A stretch of 27,423 nt of DNA, from positions 1 to 27,423 of the forward strand of contig JAWOCQ010000067.1 of NCBI GenBank assembly GCA_046483725.1. The letters run 5' to 3'. The notes below the pieces were generated by a model, which was given only the letters and a program-made list of their open reading frames with translations, had not been told where the DNA came from and did no database searches. The position numbers were made by a program, and so were the translations under genes. Shown piece after piece: positions 19,113-26,803 of this stretch; the first letter of the stretch is position 1, and each line of letters starts with the position of its first letter. This DNA comes from T3SED10-47 sp046483725 (GTDB taxonomy: Bacteria; Bipolaricaulota; Bipolaricaulia; Bipolaricaulales; Bipolaricaulaceae).

Positions 19113-21761
19113 CATTCGGCGGAGGCGGAGGGCGTTCATGCTCACTGTAAACGAACTGAGGGCCATGGCCAGCGCCCCGATCATCGGGTGCAGAAGGCCC
19201 AGTCCGGCCGCGGGGATCGCCACGCCATTGTAAAACCATGCCCAAAAGTAACCCTGCTTGATCTTGGTGAACGTCGCCTGGGAGAGCTCCACTGCCCGGA
19301 CGATTCCCTCCAGTTCACCTTTCACAAGCACGATGTCCCCCGCCTCGATGGCGATGTCGGTGCCGGTGCCGATGGCGATTCCCACATCGGCCGCGGCCAG
19401 GGCGGGGGCGTCGTTGATCCCGTCGCCGACCATCGCCGTTGGGCCGTGCTTGTCGCGTATTGACTGCACCGCGCGCACTTTCTCGTCGGGCATGACCTGG
19501 GCTTGGTTCTCCTCGATGCCCGCCTGGTGGGCGATGGCTTGGGCGGTGGTCTCATTGTCGCCGGTGATCATCACTGGCCTGAGGCCCAGCTCGTTGAGCC
19601 TGTCGATCACCGCGCGGGCGCCGGGCTTCAGGGGGTCGGTCACCGCCAGGAGGCCCACGATCTCCCCGGCCAGCCCTACTGCGAGCACGGTCTTGCCTTG
19701 CGCTTGGAGGTGGTCAAACGTGTTGCCCGTCGCGGCGATGTCCCCGCCGTGGGCGACGAACTCCGGCTTGCCCACGCGGACCTCCTGCCCGTCGAGCAGT
19801 CCCTGCACGCCGCTTCCGACCTGGGCGGAGAAGGAGTGGGGCTCGTCCAAGGGGAGGTCCCGCTCGTGGGCCGCGCTGACCAACGCCTTCCCGAGGGGGT
19901 GCTCCGATCCTTGTTCCAAACTTGCCGCCAGGCGGAGTACCTCGTCCTCGCTCCGCTCGCCCAGGGGGACGATGTCGGTGAGTTTGGGCCGACCCTCGGT
20001 GAGGGTGCCAGTCTTGTCCAGAACTACTGCGCGTATGCTGCGCATGGTTTGGATGGCCGCCCCTCTGCGGATCAAAATCCCCTGTTCTGCTCCCACGCCG
20101 CTTCCGACCATCAGGGAGATGGGAGTGGCCAGCCCTAACGCACAGGGGCAGGAGATAACCAGCACGGCCACCCCGGCAAGGATGGCCAGCGAAACAAGCG
20201 GCAGCTCAGGATTGACCCACGGCAGAAAGGAGAATGTCTCGATCACGCCGGTGAAGAACCCCGGAAGTGTAAGCCACAGGGCAATGGACACAAGCGAAAC
20301 GCCGATCACAAACGGAACTAGATAGCCGGTGACCGTGTCGGCCCACGCTTGGATGGGGATCTTGCTCCCTTGTGCTTCTTCCATCAGGCGCACCATCTGG
20401 GAGAGGAACGTGTCCCGGCCCACGCGGGTGGCCCGCACGCGGAGGAAGCCGCCGCCGTTTACAGTGGCCCCGATGACTTCGCTGCCGGGTCCCTTTTCCA
20501 CCGGCATGCTCTCCCCGGTGGCCATCGATTCATCGACGCTGGTTTCGCCCTCGACGATCTCGCCGTCGGTGGGGATCTTCTCCCCCGGGCGCACCACCAT
20601 CAGGTCGCCCACCTGGACCTGGGACAAGGGAATCTCCTCCTCTTGGCCATCGCGCAACACACGCGCGCGCTTGGCGCCAAGGTGTAGCAGGCGGCGGATG
20701 GCCTGCGAGGCGCGTCCTTTGGCCCTGGCCTCCAGGAAGCGCCCGAGTAGGTGAAAGATCATGATCCACACGGCCATTTCCACGAAGGTGACGTAGGGGA
20801 ACCAGATGCCGGCGATCCCCATCAGGTAAGGAGGCGCCGACCCGAGCAGGATCAACGATTCCATGTTCGGCCGCAGATAGCGAAAGCCTCTTATGCCGCT
20901 TTGGAGAGTAGGAAAGCCCCACACGAACACCACCGGGAAGCCGAGGATCAAGGTGATGGGGACGTATAGCGGCATAGGGGTAAACATGTAGTGGACCATC
21001 ATGAGCGCCATGATGATGACGCCCGGAACCAGGGAGTAGAGCAGGCGCTTGCGGGCGGCCACGTATTCCCCGTCGCCCGTTTCCTGTTCTTCCTCTGTTA
21101 ACTCCTCGGCGGCGTACCCCAGCCGGGAGAGCTGCTTGAGCAAGCTTTGTTGGTCGACCAGGGTAGGGATGTACTCCACGGCGATGGTCGCGTCCTGCTC
21201 TCCTCCCTCGGCCTTGACCACGCCCTCGAGTTCCGCCAGCGCTTGAAGGACGGGGCTGGGGCCTTTGCTATCCAGCCCGCCTACCCGAAGCTGCAACCGC
21301 TTGCTTCCCACGTCGTAGCCGAGGTGGCGAATGGTGCGGAGTAATTTGTCAGTCGGAAGAGCCTCGCGGCTGATCACGGTGGCTCGCTCACTGGCGAAAT
21401 TCACGTTGGCCTGTTGAACGGAAGGGAGTTTGTTGAGCGCCCGCTCGATATTGGCAGCGCAGCTGGTGCAGGTCATTCCGGTGATGGGAAGCTCCGCACG
21501 ATGCGCTTGCTCCGCTGTGTCGGCTGCCCTGGCAGAGGCTGCAGGAGCGGGGGTCTCTCCTACGGCGCTGTAGCTGGCCTCGGCCACAGCCTGGGCCAGC
21601 TGTTCGGTGCTCACCTCGTCGGAGGAAGTAACAGTGGCCTGCCCGTCCTCCAGGCTTACCTCGGCTGTCAGCACTCCGGGTACCTCCCGCAGGGCGCGCT
21701 CCACGGCTTGGGCGCAGTGCCCGCAGGTCATGCCTTCAATCCTCACCCTATGCCGGGTCAT
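19095..21761 (-). CDS. copA: Cu(I)-exporting P1B-type ATPase
   Basis: CopA pumps Cu(I) out of the cytoplasm. At 888 residues it has two N-terminal HMA domains (GMTCGHC with Cys13 and Cys16; GMTCTSC with Cys98 and Cys101). A third, degenerate HMA-like repeat (about 155-220) has lost its cysteines (GGLDSKG). The core shows TGES at 415-418, the transport motif SCPCALG (CPC 538-540), DKTGTLTEG with the phosphorylated Asp582, the SEHPLG motif and GDGINDAPAL. The last helices carry YN and MALSS, typical of the Cu(I) subgroup. I chose the ATG at 21761 (GGGGAGGCAGAC before it, MTRHRVRIEGMTCGHC after it); a longer frame to 21839 would translate the operator region. The stop codon lies in a GTGAGGG heptamer array. 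Confidence 0.96.
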   Translation of the reverse strand: MTRHRVRIEGMTCGHCAQAVERALREVPGVLTAEVSLEDGQATVTSSDEVSTEQLAQAVAEASYSAVGETPAPAASARAADTAEQAHRAELPITGMTCTSCAANIERALNKLPSVQQANVNFASERATVISREALPTDKLLRTIRHLGYDVGSKRLQLRVGGLDSKGPSPVLQALAELEGVVKAEGGEQDATIAVEYIPTLVDQQSLLKQLSRLGYAAEELTEEEQETGDGEYVAARKRLLYSLVPGVIIMALMMVHYMFTPMPLYVPITLILGFPVVFVWGFPTLQSGIRGFRYLRPNMESLILLGSAPPYLMGIAGIWFPYVTFVEMAVWIMIFHLLGRFLEARAKGRASQAIRRLLHLGAKRARVLRDGQEEEIPLSQVQVGDLMVVRPGEKIPTDGEIVEGETSVDESMATGESMPVEKGPGSEVIGATVNGGGFLRVRATRVGRDTFLSQMVRLMEEAQGSKIPIQAWADTVTGYLVPFVIGVSLVSIALWLTLPGFFTGVIETFSFLPWVNPELPLVSLAILAGVAVLVISCPCALGLATPISLMVGSGVGAEQGILIRRGAAIQTMRSIRAVVLDKTGTLTEGRPKLTDIVPLGERSEDEVLRLAASLEQGSEHPLGKALVSAAHERDLPLDEPHSFSAQVGSGVQGLLDGQEVRVGKPEFVAHGGDIAATGNTFDHLQAQGKTVLAVGLAGEIVGLLAVTDPLKPGARAVIDRLNELGLRPVMITGDNETTAQAIAHQAGIEENQAQVMPDEKVRAVQSIRDKHGPTAMVGDGINDAPALAAADVGIAIGTGTDIAIEAGDIVLVKGELEGIVRAVELSQATFTKIKQGYFWAWFYNGVAIPAAGLGLLHPMIGALAMALSSFTVSMNALRLRRMVRGEG

Positions 21762-21807
21762 GTCTGCCTCCCCTGTCTTAGCCCCGAAAGCCCTCCCTGG
21801 GGCGAGC

Positions 21808-21832
21808 CAGCCCACCCCCGGTGGGGTGGCTG
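21808..21832. promoter_or_regulatory. GC-tract dyad resembling a CsoR operator (copA leader)
   Basis: The segment reads AGCCCACCCCC, G, then GTGGGGTGGCT, an imperfect inverted repeat. It closely resembles the known CsoR operator style of a C-tract facing a G-tract, as at the Mycobacterium tuberculosis cso locus. It lies 47-71 bases before the copA start, downstream of the candidate promoter. Confidence 0.5.
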
Positions 21833-21842
21833 CACACATAAC

Positions 21843-21872
21843 ATCCTACCCTCGTGGGTTGCATTTGGTCAA
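21843..21872 (-). promoter_or_regulatory. copA promoter with ACCC..GGGT dyad in the spacer
   Basis: On the minus strand TTGACC (21872-21867) and TAGGAT (21848-21843) are 18 bases apart. The plus-strand dyad TACCCTCGTGGGTT (21847-21860) lies in the spacer and touches the -10 box. A CsoR-type repressor bound there would block RNA polymerase. Confidence 0.5.
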
Positions 21873-21957
21873 CGTGCTTTGGACGCCACCCTGAAAATCT
21901 GCATGACCAATCCACCGTATCTTCACACGGGCCTGCCAGGCTGGTGCCCAAAGGTAC

Positions 21958-21979
21958 ATACCCACCCCATGAGGGGTAG
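21958..21979. promoter_or_regulatory. Third CsoR-like dyad, before the Cys-rich protein gene
   Basis: TACCCACCCCATGAGGGGTA has TACCC/GGGTA ends around a short centre, as CsoR operators do. It ends 12 bases before the GTG start of the next gene and abuts its AGGAGGT ribosome-binding site. Control of both divergent genes by one copper repressor is a natural reading; the repressor gene is not in the window. Confidence 0.5.
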
Positions 21980-21990
21980 GAGGTGGCAAG

Positions 21991-22635
21991 GTGCACAAGA
22001 GGAAGAGGACAAGGGTCGGGGCGAGGGTGCTCCAGCGGTGGTGGATTCCGGTGATGATTACGCTGACGGCTGCAGTAGGCATTGCGCTGGTGAGCATGCT
22101 GGGCTGGGGAGGGCAAGAGGCGGAGGACGTGGACGCATTGTACGAGGAGATCGTTCCAGCCGAAGGGACGGAGACTATCTATGACATACCGCTGGCTTGG
22201 GAGAACGCCGAGATGTTCCTCGAGTGGAACTACCGGCTGTATGACAACCTGTCGCCCGGCGAGATGGAAGTGGTCCTGGAGCTACTCGATCCTCTAGTGG
22301 CTCCGTGTTGCGACGATTATGACCTGCCGGGCTGCTGTTGTGAAGGATCCGATCTCCTGTGCAACCTGGTGCGGACGGCGCGCGGGCTTGCGGCCCATAT
22401 GGCGGTGGAAGGGGAGTTCACCGTAGAGGAGATGCGAGACGCGGTCCTTGAGTGGCTGCAGTTTGTGCACGGCGACTACTACGTGGCGGCCGACCTTGCA
22501 GATCAGGGAGTGGACGTCGAGCAATACGGTATCACCACACACGGCGCGTGCTATCGGGGGCTCTGTGAAGCCCCCCTCACCGAGGGAGGCTGCGGGGGAA
22601 TGCACGAGCTGAAGATCGGCGATAACGAGGTGTGA
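21991..22635 (+). CDS. Membrane-anchored nine-cysteine protein, divergent from copA
   Basis: I cannot name a family with certainty for this 214-residue protein. It has a basic N-terminus (MHKRKRTRVGARVLQRWW) and one membrane segment (IPVMITLTAAVGIALVSML), so residues 45-214 should be periplasmic. Nine cysteines cluster as APCC (106-107), PGCCC (115-117), Cys124, and CYRGLC with GGCGG (187, 192, 201). There is no CxxC thioredoxin motif. The GTG start follows AGGAGGTGGCAAG. CsoR-like dyads in the divergent spacer and the neighbouring copA and dsbD suggest copper binding or copper-linked thiol chemistry in the periplasm (inference). The gene reads as a clean, coherent frame. Confidence 0.75.
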   Translation: MHKRKRTRVGARVLQRWWIPVMITLTAAVGIALVSMLGWGGQEAEDVDALYEEIVPAEGTETIYDIPLAWENAEMFLEWNYRLYDNLSPGEMEVVLELLDPLVAPCCDDYDLPGCCCEGSDLLCNLVRTARGLAAHMAVEGEFTVEEMRDAVLEWLQFVHGDYYVAADLADQGVDVEQYGITTHGACYRGLCEAPLTEGGCGGMHELKIGDNEV

Positions 22636-22750
22636 GCTAGGCCTCCAGTGCTCGGTGGGGGGTCGCTCTGGCGACGAGGGGAAGCTTGTCCTGTTGCCCG
22701 GGGCGGCCCCCCGCTACATTTTGCGGGTGAGCAATGGGGGTGAACCAAGG

Positions 22751-24481
22751 GTGAGAGGGAGAGCCTGGTGCCTTGGGCTGCTGGTGCTGGGGTTGGCCGT
22801 AACCTTCGGGTGGGCGCAGAACCCTTCCGATGTGGTGCAGCTTTCGCTGGAGCACGACGAGATCGAGCTTCCCGCCGGCGGAACCGCGGAGATTACCGTG
22901 CTGGTGGATGTCACCCCCGGCTGGCACGTAAACGCACATGAGCCTACATTGCCCACGTTGATCCCCACCGAGCTCGCTCTCGAGGGTCCTCCAGGCGTGC
23001 GGCTGTTGGAGGTGGAGTACCCCGAGCCTTACTACGAACACTTTGGGTTTGCCGGACAAGAGTTGGCCGTATACGAGGACGAGTTCCCCCTAGTGGCACG
23101 GATAGCCGCCGACGACGAGGCGGCCGGCACGGGCGACATCGTGTTCAGGTTGAACTATCAGGCCTGCGACAATGAAGTGTGCCTGCCGCCGGCTTCCGCA
23201 GAGGCGACGGCCGCGCTCCGGATCGGGCCGCCGGCTCGGGAGGTAGATGATCGGCGACCCCCCGCCGACCCGCTTGCGGAAAACACAGTGGCGCGACTCG
23301 TCGGCGAGCGGGGCATGCTGCTTGCGCTGGCGGTGGTGTTCGTACTCGGTCTGGGGCTCAACCTGACTCCGTGTGTGTACCCCATGATCCCCATCACCGT
23401 GGGCTACTTCGGCCAGCAGGCCGGGGGACAGGGCCGGCGCACGGTGTTGATGGCGCTTTTCTACCAGCTGGGGATCGTAATCACCTACTCGGCGCTGGGC
23501 ACGGCCGCCGCGCTCACTGGCCGGCTCTTGGGGGCGGTGCTGCAGAGCCCGGCAGTTCTGGCGGGGGTGGCTGGGGTGATGGTGCTGCTGGCGTTGAGCC
23601 TGCTGGGGCTGTACCAGATTCGTCCCCCGGCGGCGCTCACCAGGGCCATCACCGGCCGGGCGCGATCAGGCGTTCCCGGGGCGCTAGCCATGGGCCTTGT
23701 GGCGGGGGTGGTCGCTGCGCCGTGTGTGGCACCAGTCTCGGCGGCTCTGCTTGCCTACGTGGGGGCTACCGGGAACCCGTGGGTTGGACTGAGCATGTTC
23801 GGTGCGCTGTCCTTGGGCTTGGGGGTCCCGTATGTGGGGTTGGCGCTCCTTTCGGGTCGTCTAAAGCGCCTTCCGCAGGGCGGGATGTGGACGGTGTGGG
23901 TGGAGCGGCTGCTCGGGGTGGTGCTTCTTGGGGTAGCCCTCTACTTCCTGTCGCCCATTCTTCCCGGGCAGGTGGCTCGCTGGGGGGGCGCGGCGTTGGC
24001 CCTGGCCGGCGGGGGATACCTGGGATGGCTCGCCGTCCGCGGCCGTACTGGCTGGGCCCTGTCCGCGCTGCGCATGAGCGCCTTTGGTGGGGGGATCGCC
24101 GCGGCAGTGCTTCTGTTGCTTCCCGCGGGGGCGGGGGGAGGACTTGCTTGGGAGCCGTATTCCCCTGCTGCAGTCCAGGAAGCACAGGAACCTGTGCTTC
24201 TCTACTTCTATGCCGATTGGTGCGCCCCGTGCCGGGAAATGAGCCACACCACGTTCCGAAACGAACAGGTCCTCGCCGCCGCTGGCGAGGTGGCGCTGGT
24301 GCGCGTGGACCTGACCCACGGGGGAGACTCCGATGCCGAGGAGTTCACGCGACGCCACGGGGTGTGGGGCGTCCCTACGTTCGTCCTACTGGACGGGTCG
24401 GGGGAGGAGCTCTCCCGGGCCGAGGGCTACCAGGGGGCGACCGCGTTTCTCGCGCTATTGGAGGGTGCGGATACGGAGTAG
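22751..24481 (+). CDS. dsbD: DsbD-like thiol:disulfide interchange protein
   Basis: DsbD carries reducing power from cytoplasmic thioredoxin to periplasmic thiols, for example for cytochrome c maturation and disulfide repair. All three parts are present: an N-terminal periplasmic DsbC-like domain with the redox pair YQACDNEVCLPP, a central membrane domain with LNLTPCVYPMIPIT and AAPCVAPVSA (the two electron-relay cysteines), and a C-terminal thioredoxin domain with FYADWCAPCREM. I chose the GTG at 22751, preceded by GGGGGTGA and giving a normal signal peptide (VRGRAWCLGLLVLGLAVTFGWA) of a 576-residue protein; a GTG at 22655 would add 32 unlikely residues. It lies 115 bases after the Cys-rich membrane protein gene on the same strand and could keep its cysteines reduced (inference). 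Confidence 0.93.
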   Translation: MRGRAWCLGLLVLGLAVTFGWAQNPSDVVQLSLEHDEIELPAGGTAEITVLVDVTPGWHVNAHEPTLPTLIPTELALEGPPGVRLLEVEYPEPYYEHFGFAGQELAVYEDEFPLVARIAADDEAAGTGDIVFRLNYQACDNEVCLPPASAEATAALRIGPPAREVDDRRPPADPLAENTVARLVGERGMLLALAVVFVLGLGLNLTPCVYPMIPITVGYFGQQAGGQGRRTVLMALFYQLGIVITYSALGTAAALTGRLLGAVLQSPAVLAGVAGVMVLLALSLLGLYQIRPPAALTRAITGRARSGVPGALAMGLVAGVVAAPCVAPVSAALLAYVGATGNPWVGLSMFGALSLGLGVPYVGLALLSGRLKRLPQGGMWTVWVERLLGVVLLGVALYFLSPILPGQVARWGGAALALAGGGYLGWLAVRGRTGWALSALRMSAFGGGIAAAVLLLLPAGAGGGLAWEPYSPAAVQEAQEPVLLYFYADWCAPCREMSHTTFRNEQVLAAAGEVALVRVDLTHGGDSDAEEFTRRHGVWGVPTFVLLDGSGEELSRAEGYQGATAFLALLEGADTE

Positions 24482-24512
24482 GGTGTCTGAGCGACTCCCA
24501 TCTGTGGCACAA

Positions 24513-24518
24513 TAGAAT
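24513..24518 (+). promoter_or_regulatory. Candidate -10 box (TAGAAT) for the PEDAGP-repeat gene
   Basis: TAGAAT lies 20 bases before the ATG at 24539, with AGGGAGAGGTGA as ribosome-binding site between them. No good -35 box is seen. Confidence 0.35.
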
Positions 24519-24538
24519 ACAGGGAGAGGTGATTAGCG

Positions 24539-25354
24539 ATGAGGGTTAGAGTGGCGCTTGCCGTGGGACTGGCTTTGTTGCTAGGGGGGTTCCCGGTGCT
24601 GGCCCAGGGGCAGGACATCGGCATTACACTGGGCCTGCGGTTGATGGAGAGGGTGGCCGAAACACAAGGACTGGACAGAGATTATTTGGCCCGGGCCCTG
24701 TGGAGCTATGCAGGGAGCCTTGGGAGCTATTTGGAGGAGCAGGGAGTTCCCTCCGAGGCGCTTGCAGAGGTGGAGGACCGTTTTGGGGCCGCACTCAGCG
24801 CCTTCCGGGAGGGGGGCTCGGACCAGGCTGAGCTCGGTGACGAGGTTGCCCGCCTGGCAGATGAACTAGCCGACCTGGCTTCTGAGGGCGAGGTAGACGG
24901 GATCCCGGCGGAGCTCCTGGAGGAGCTGGGCGTGGAGGCTTCGGCCATCGAACGGTTGCGGGAAGGGCGCGAGCTGACTGGGATGGAACTCGCGGAGATC
25001 GCTATGAGTATTGCTGGGGAGGCCGAAGGGTTGCCAGAGGACGCCGGACCGCCTGAGGACGCCGGACCGCCTGAGGACGCCGGACCGCCTGAGGATGCCG
25101 GACCGCCTGAGGACGCCGGACCTCCTGAAGATGCCGGACCGCCTGAAGATGCTGGGGCTCCTGAGGATGCCGGACCTCCTGAGGACGCCGGAGAACCTGA
25201 GGATGCCGGACCTCCTGAGGATGCCGGACCTCCTGAGGACGCCGGACCTCCTGAGGACGCCGGACAACCTGAGGATGCTGGACCACCTGAGGATGCCGGT
25301 CCGCCTGGCGGCGAGGAAGACGATGACGAGGAGGATGAGCGCAGAGGACCATAG
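24539..25354 (+). CDS. Exported protein with 15 PEDAGP tandem repeats
   Basis: This 271-residue protein is of no family I recognise. A signal peptide (MRVRVALAVGLALLLGGFPV, cleavage near VLAQG) is followed by an alpha-helical, acidic domain (about 25-165) with regular Leu, Ala and Glu. A low-complexity stretch of 15 PEDAGx hexapeptides follows (x is Pro except Ala, Glu and Gln in three copies), then an acidic tail GGEEDDDEEDERRGP. The repeat should form an extended, negatively charged rod in the periplasm or outside the cell, possibly a spacer or cation-binding segment. There is no sorting or membrane anchor at the C-terminus. Adjacent dsbD and pfkA give no functional hint. Confidence 0.8.
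   Translation: MRVRVALAVGLALLLGGFPVLAQGQDIGITLGLRLMERVAETQGLDRDYLARALWSYAGSLGSYLEEQGVPSEALAEVEDRFGAALSAFREGGSDQAELGDEVARLADELADLASEGEVDGIPAELLEELGVEASAIERLREGRELTGMELAEIAMSIAGEAEGLPEDAGPPEDAGPPEDAGPPEDAGPPEDAGPPEDAGPPEDAGAPEDAGPPEDAGEPEDAGPPEDAGPPEDAGPPEDAGQPEDAGPPEDAGPPGGEEDDDEEDERRGP
25034..25303 (+). repeat. 15 tandem copies of an 18-bp unit encoding PEDAGP
   Basis: The unit is CCTGAGGACGCCGGACCG with third-base variation (GAC/GAT, GAG/GAA, CCG/CCT/CCA). Fifteen units of exactly 18 bp run without a frame break. The synonymous changes in most units suggest the protein sequence is maintained. Confidence 0.95.
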
Positions 25355-25390
25355 GGCGAAAGCTACCCAAATAGAGGTCCGTTGATGTTG

Positions 25391-25427
25391 AGGACCGCCG
25401 GGAGCAGGGACTCGACGGTCCTTTGTT
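25391..25427 (+). terminator. Possible intrinsic terminator after the PEDAGP gene
   Basis: AGGACCG (25391-25397) pairs with CGGTCCT (25416-25422), followed by TTGTT. The loop is long (18 bases) and the T tract is short, so the call is weak. It lies between the convergent repeat-protein and pfkA genes. Confidence 0.4.
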
Positions 25428-25488
25428 CATGGGTGCGGCGCTTTGTAGAAAGGAGGGGTATAGTTCCTTGCCTGCGGGGGCCTGAAGA

Positions 25489-26460
25489 TTAGCGGGCGAG
25501 GACCTGGGCCAGCTTCCAGAGGTGTGGGTCGATCTCCTTTGTGCCTTTCACCACTTCCGCCAGCGGGGTGGCGGCGACCTTGCCCCCCAGAAGCCCCATC
25601 AACACGCCCGGCTCGCTGTCGATTAGCCGCTCGGCGGCCGCTCCGCCCAGGCGGCTTGCCAGGAGACGGTCCGCCGAGCTGGGCGCCCCGCCGCGTTGTA
25701 CGTGGCCGAGGATGGTCACGCGGAGATCGAAGCCGAGGCGCTTGCGGTTTTCGTGGAAGAACTGTTCCAGGCGGGGGGCGTTGTACTCGGCCCCTTCGGC
25801 CACGACTACCAAAGCGTGGGACTTTCCTCGCCTGTACGCCGCCCGCACCTCTTGGGCCACATCCTCGGGGGCGGTCTCCACCTCGGGGATGACGATGGCC
25901 TCAGCTCCGGCGGCGATCCCCACGTTGAGGGCGAGGTACCCACAGTTTCGCCCCATGACCTGGATGAGAAACGCCCGCTGGTGGCTGGCAGCGGTGACCT
26001 TGAGGCGGTCGGTTGCCTCGAGGGCGATGTTGAGGGCGGTGTCCACGCCTAGGGTGATCTCCGAGCCGTAGAGGTCGTTGTCGATCGTGGAGGCCACGCC
26101 GACCACTGGGAAATCCATCTCCGACAGGGCGTGCGAGCCGGCCTGGGAGCCGTTTCCCCCGATGACCACCAGCCCGTCTACATCGTGCTGGTGAAGAGCC
26201 CGCAGGGCGCGCAGGCGGCCTTCCTCGGTCTCGAACTCCGGACAGCGGGCGCTGCCGAGCACGGTGCCGCCCAGTTGGATGATCCCGCCCACGTCGCGCG
26301 CGCCCAGGGGGGTGATATTCCCCGAGATGAGGCCGGCGTAGCCGTTTCGCACCCCCGTCACGGAGACGTCCTTGGCCAGAGCACTGCGGACCACCGCCCG
26401 GATGGCGGCGTTCATCCCCGGGGCGTCCCCACCACTTGTCAGCACTGCGATCCTGCGCAT
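25489..26460 (-). CDS. pfkA: Phosphofructokinase with Asn103 and Ser124
   Basis: This 323-residue member of the PfkA family phosphorylates fructose-6-phosphate. It aligns without gaps to E. coli PfkA through the active site: GGDAPGMNA at the N-terminus, TIDND with catalytic Asp127, HQR with Arg162, MGR with Arg171 and Glu222. Two positions differ. The nucleotide loop reads GGNGSQ instead of GGDGS(Y), so Asp103 is Asn, while the residue that separates ATP from PPi enzymes (104) is still Gly. The usual PGTIDND reads ASTIDND, so residue 124 is Ser. ATP use is likely but the donor is uncertain. Together with ldh it supports a sugar-fermenting route. Confidence 0.9.
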   Translation of the reverse strand: MRRIAVLTSGGDAPGMNAAIRAVVRSALAKDVSVTGVRNGYAGLISGNITPLGARDVGGIIQLGGTVLGSARCPEFETEEGRLRALRALHQHDVDGLVVIGGNGSQAGSHALSEMDFPVVGVASTIDNDLYGSEITLGVDTALNIALEATDRLKVTAASHQRAFLIQVMGRNCGYLALNVGIAAGAEAIVIPEVETAPEDVAQEVRAAYRRGKSHALVVVAEGAEYNAPRLEQFFHENRKRLGFDLRVTILGHVQRGGAPSSADRLLASRLGGAAAERLIDSEPGVLMGLLGGKVAATPLAEVVKGTKEIDPHLWKLAQVLAR

Positions 26461-26469
26461 AGCTAGTTA

Positions 26470-26497
26470 AGCTTACTCCTGGCTGGTTATTGGGCAA
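26470..26497 (-). promoter_or_regulatory. Candidate pfkA promoter, possibly leaderless
   Basis: On the minus strand TTGCCC (26497-26492) and TAAGCT (26475-26470) are 16 bases apart. The -10 box ends nine bases before the pfkA ATG, so the transcript would start at or almost at the start codon. Confidence 0.4.
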
Positions 26498-26501
26498 GTG
26501 G

Positions 26502-26518
26502 CCGGTCGTTGTGACCGG
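26502..26518. repeat. Dyad CCGGTC-gttgt-GACCGG
   Basis: This is a perfect 6-bp inverted repeat with a 5-bp centre in the divergent spacer between pfkA and the PspC gene, next to the pfkA -35 candidate. It may be an operator. Confidence 0.45.
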
Positions 26519-26565
26519 TGGGGCATAGGGCACAATGGGTGCTTGCTGGTATAGAGGAGGTGGCG

Positions 26566-26757
26566 ATGAAGCGTCTGTACAGGTCACGAAATGACAGGAT
26601 GCTCGCCGGTGTATGCGGAGGCTTTGGCGAGTACACCGGGGTCGATCCGACGCTGATCCGGGTGGGGCTGATGGTCGCCGCAGTGTTCACCGCAGTGATC
26701 CCGTTGTCTATCGTGTATGTGGTCGCCTGGGCGATTATTCCCGAGCGGCCAGAGTAG
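26566..26757 (+). CDS. PspC-domain small membrane protein
   Basis: This is a 63-residue PspC-domain protein. MKRLYRSRNDRMLAGVCGGFGEYTGVDPTLIRV is the family signature, followed by one long hydrophobic segment (GLMVAAVFTAVIPLSIVYVVAWAIIP). I chose the ATG at 26566 because it follows GAGGAGGTGGCG and gives the standard PspC start; an upstream start at 26518 is not needed. PspC domains sit in the inner membrane. In enterobacteria PspC helps the phage-shock response, but isolated small copies are common and often of unknown role. No pspA or pspB is nearby. Confidence 0.93.
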   Translation: MKRLYRSRNDRMLAGVCGGFGEYTGVDPTLIRVGLMVAAVFTAVIPLSIVYVVAWAIIPERPE

Positions 26758-26803
26758 TGCGTTGAGAGGTTGGGAGTATTGCCCTGCGACTGCGGAGACC
26801 GCC

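Noticed and set aside
21762..21839. Upstream extension of copA to a start at 21839
   Set aside because: It would translate the GC dyad, and the ATG at 21761 has a ribosome-binding site and gives the standard HMA start.
22655..22750. Upstream extension of dsbD to a GTG at 22655
   Set aside because: It would place 32 charged residues before a normal signal peptide; the GTG at 22751 has GGGGGTGA at proper spacing.
23371..24549. Plus-strand open frame (392 codons) overlapping dsbD
   Set aside because: It is Gly/Arg-rich, out of frame with the DsbD motifs, and without any recognisable domain or ribosome-binding site.
25002..25430. Antisense and alternate-frame open frames across the PEDAGP repeat
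   Set aside because: An 18-bp tandem repeat opens all frames where one is open; only the PEDAGP frame has a signal peptide and ribosome-binding site.
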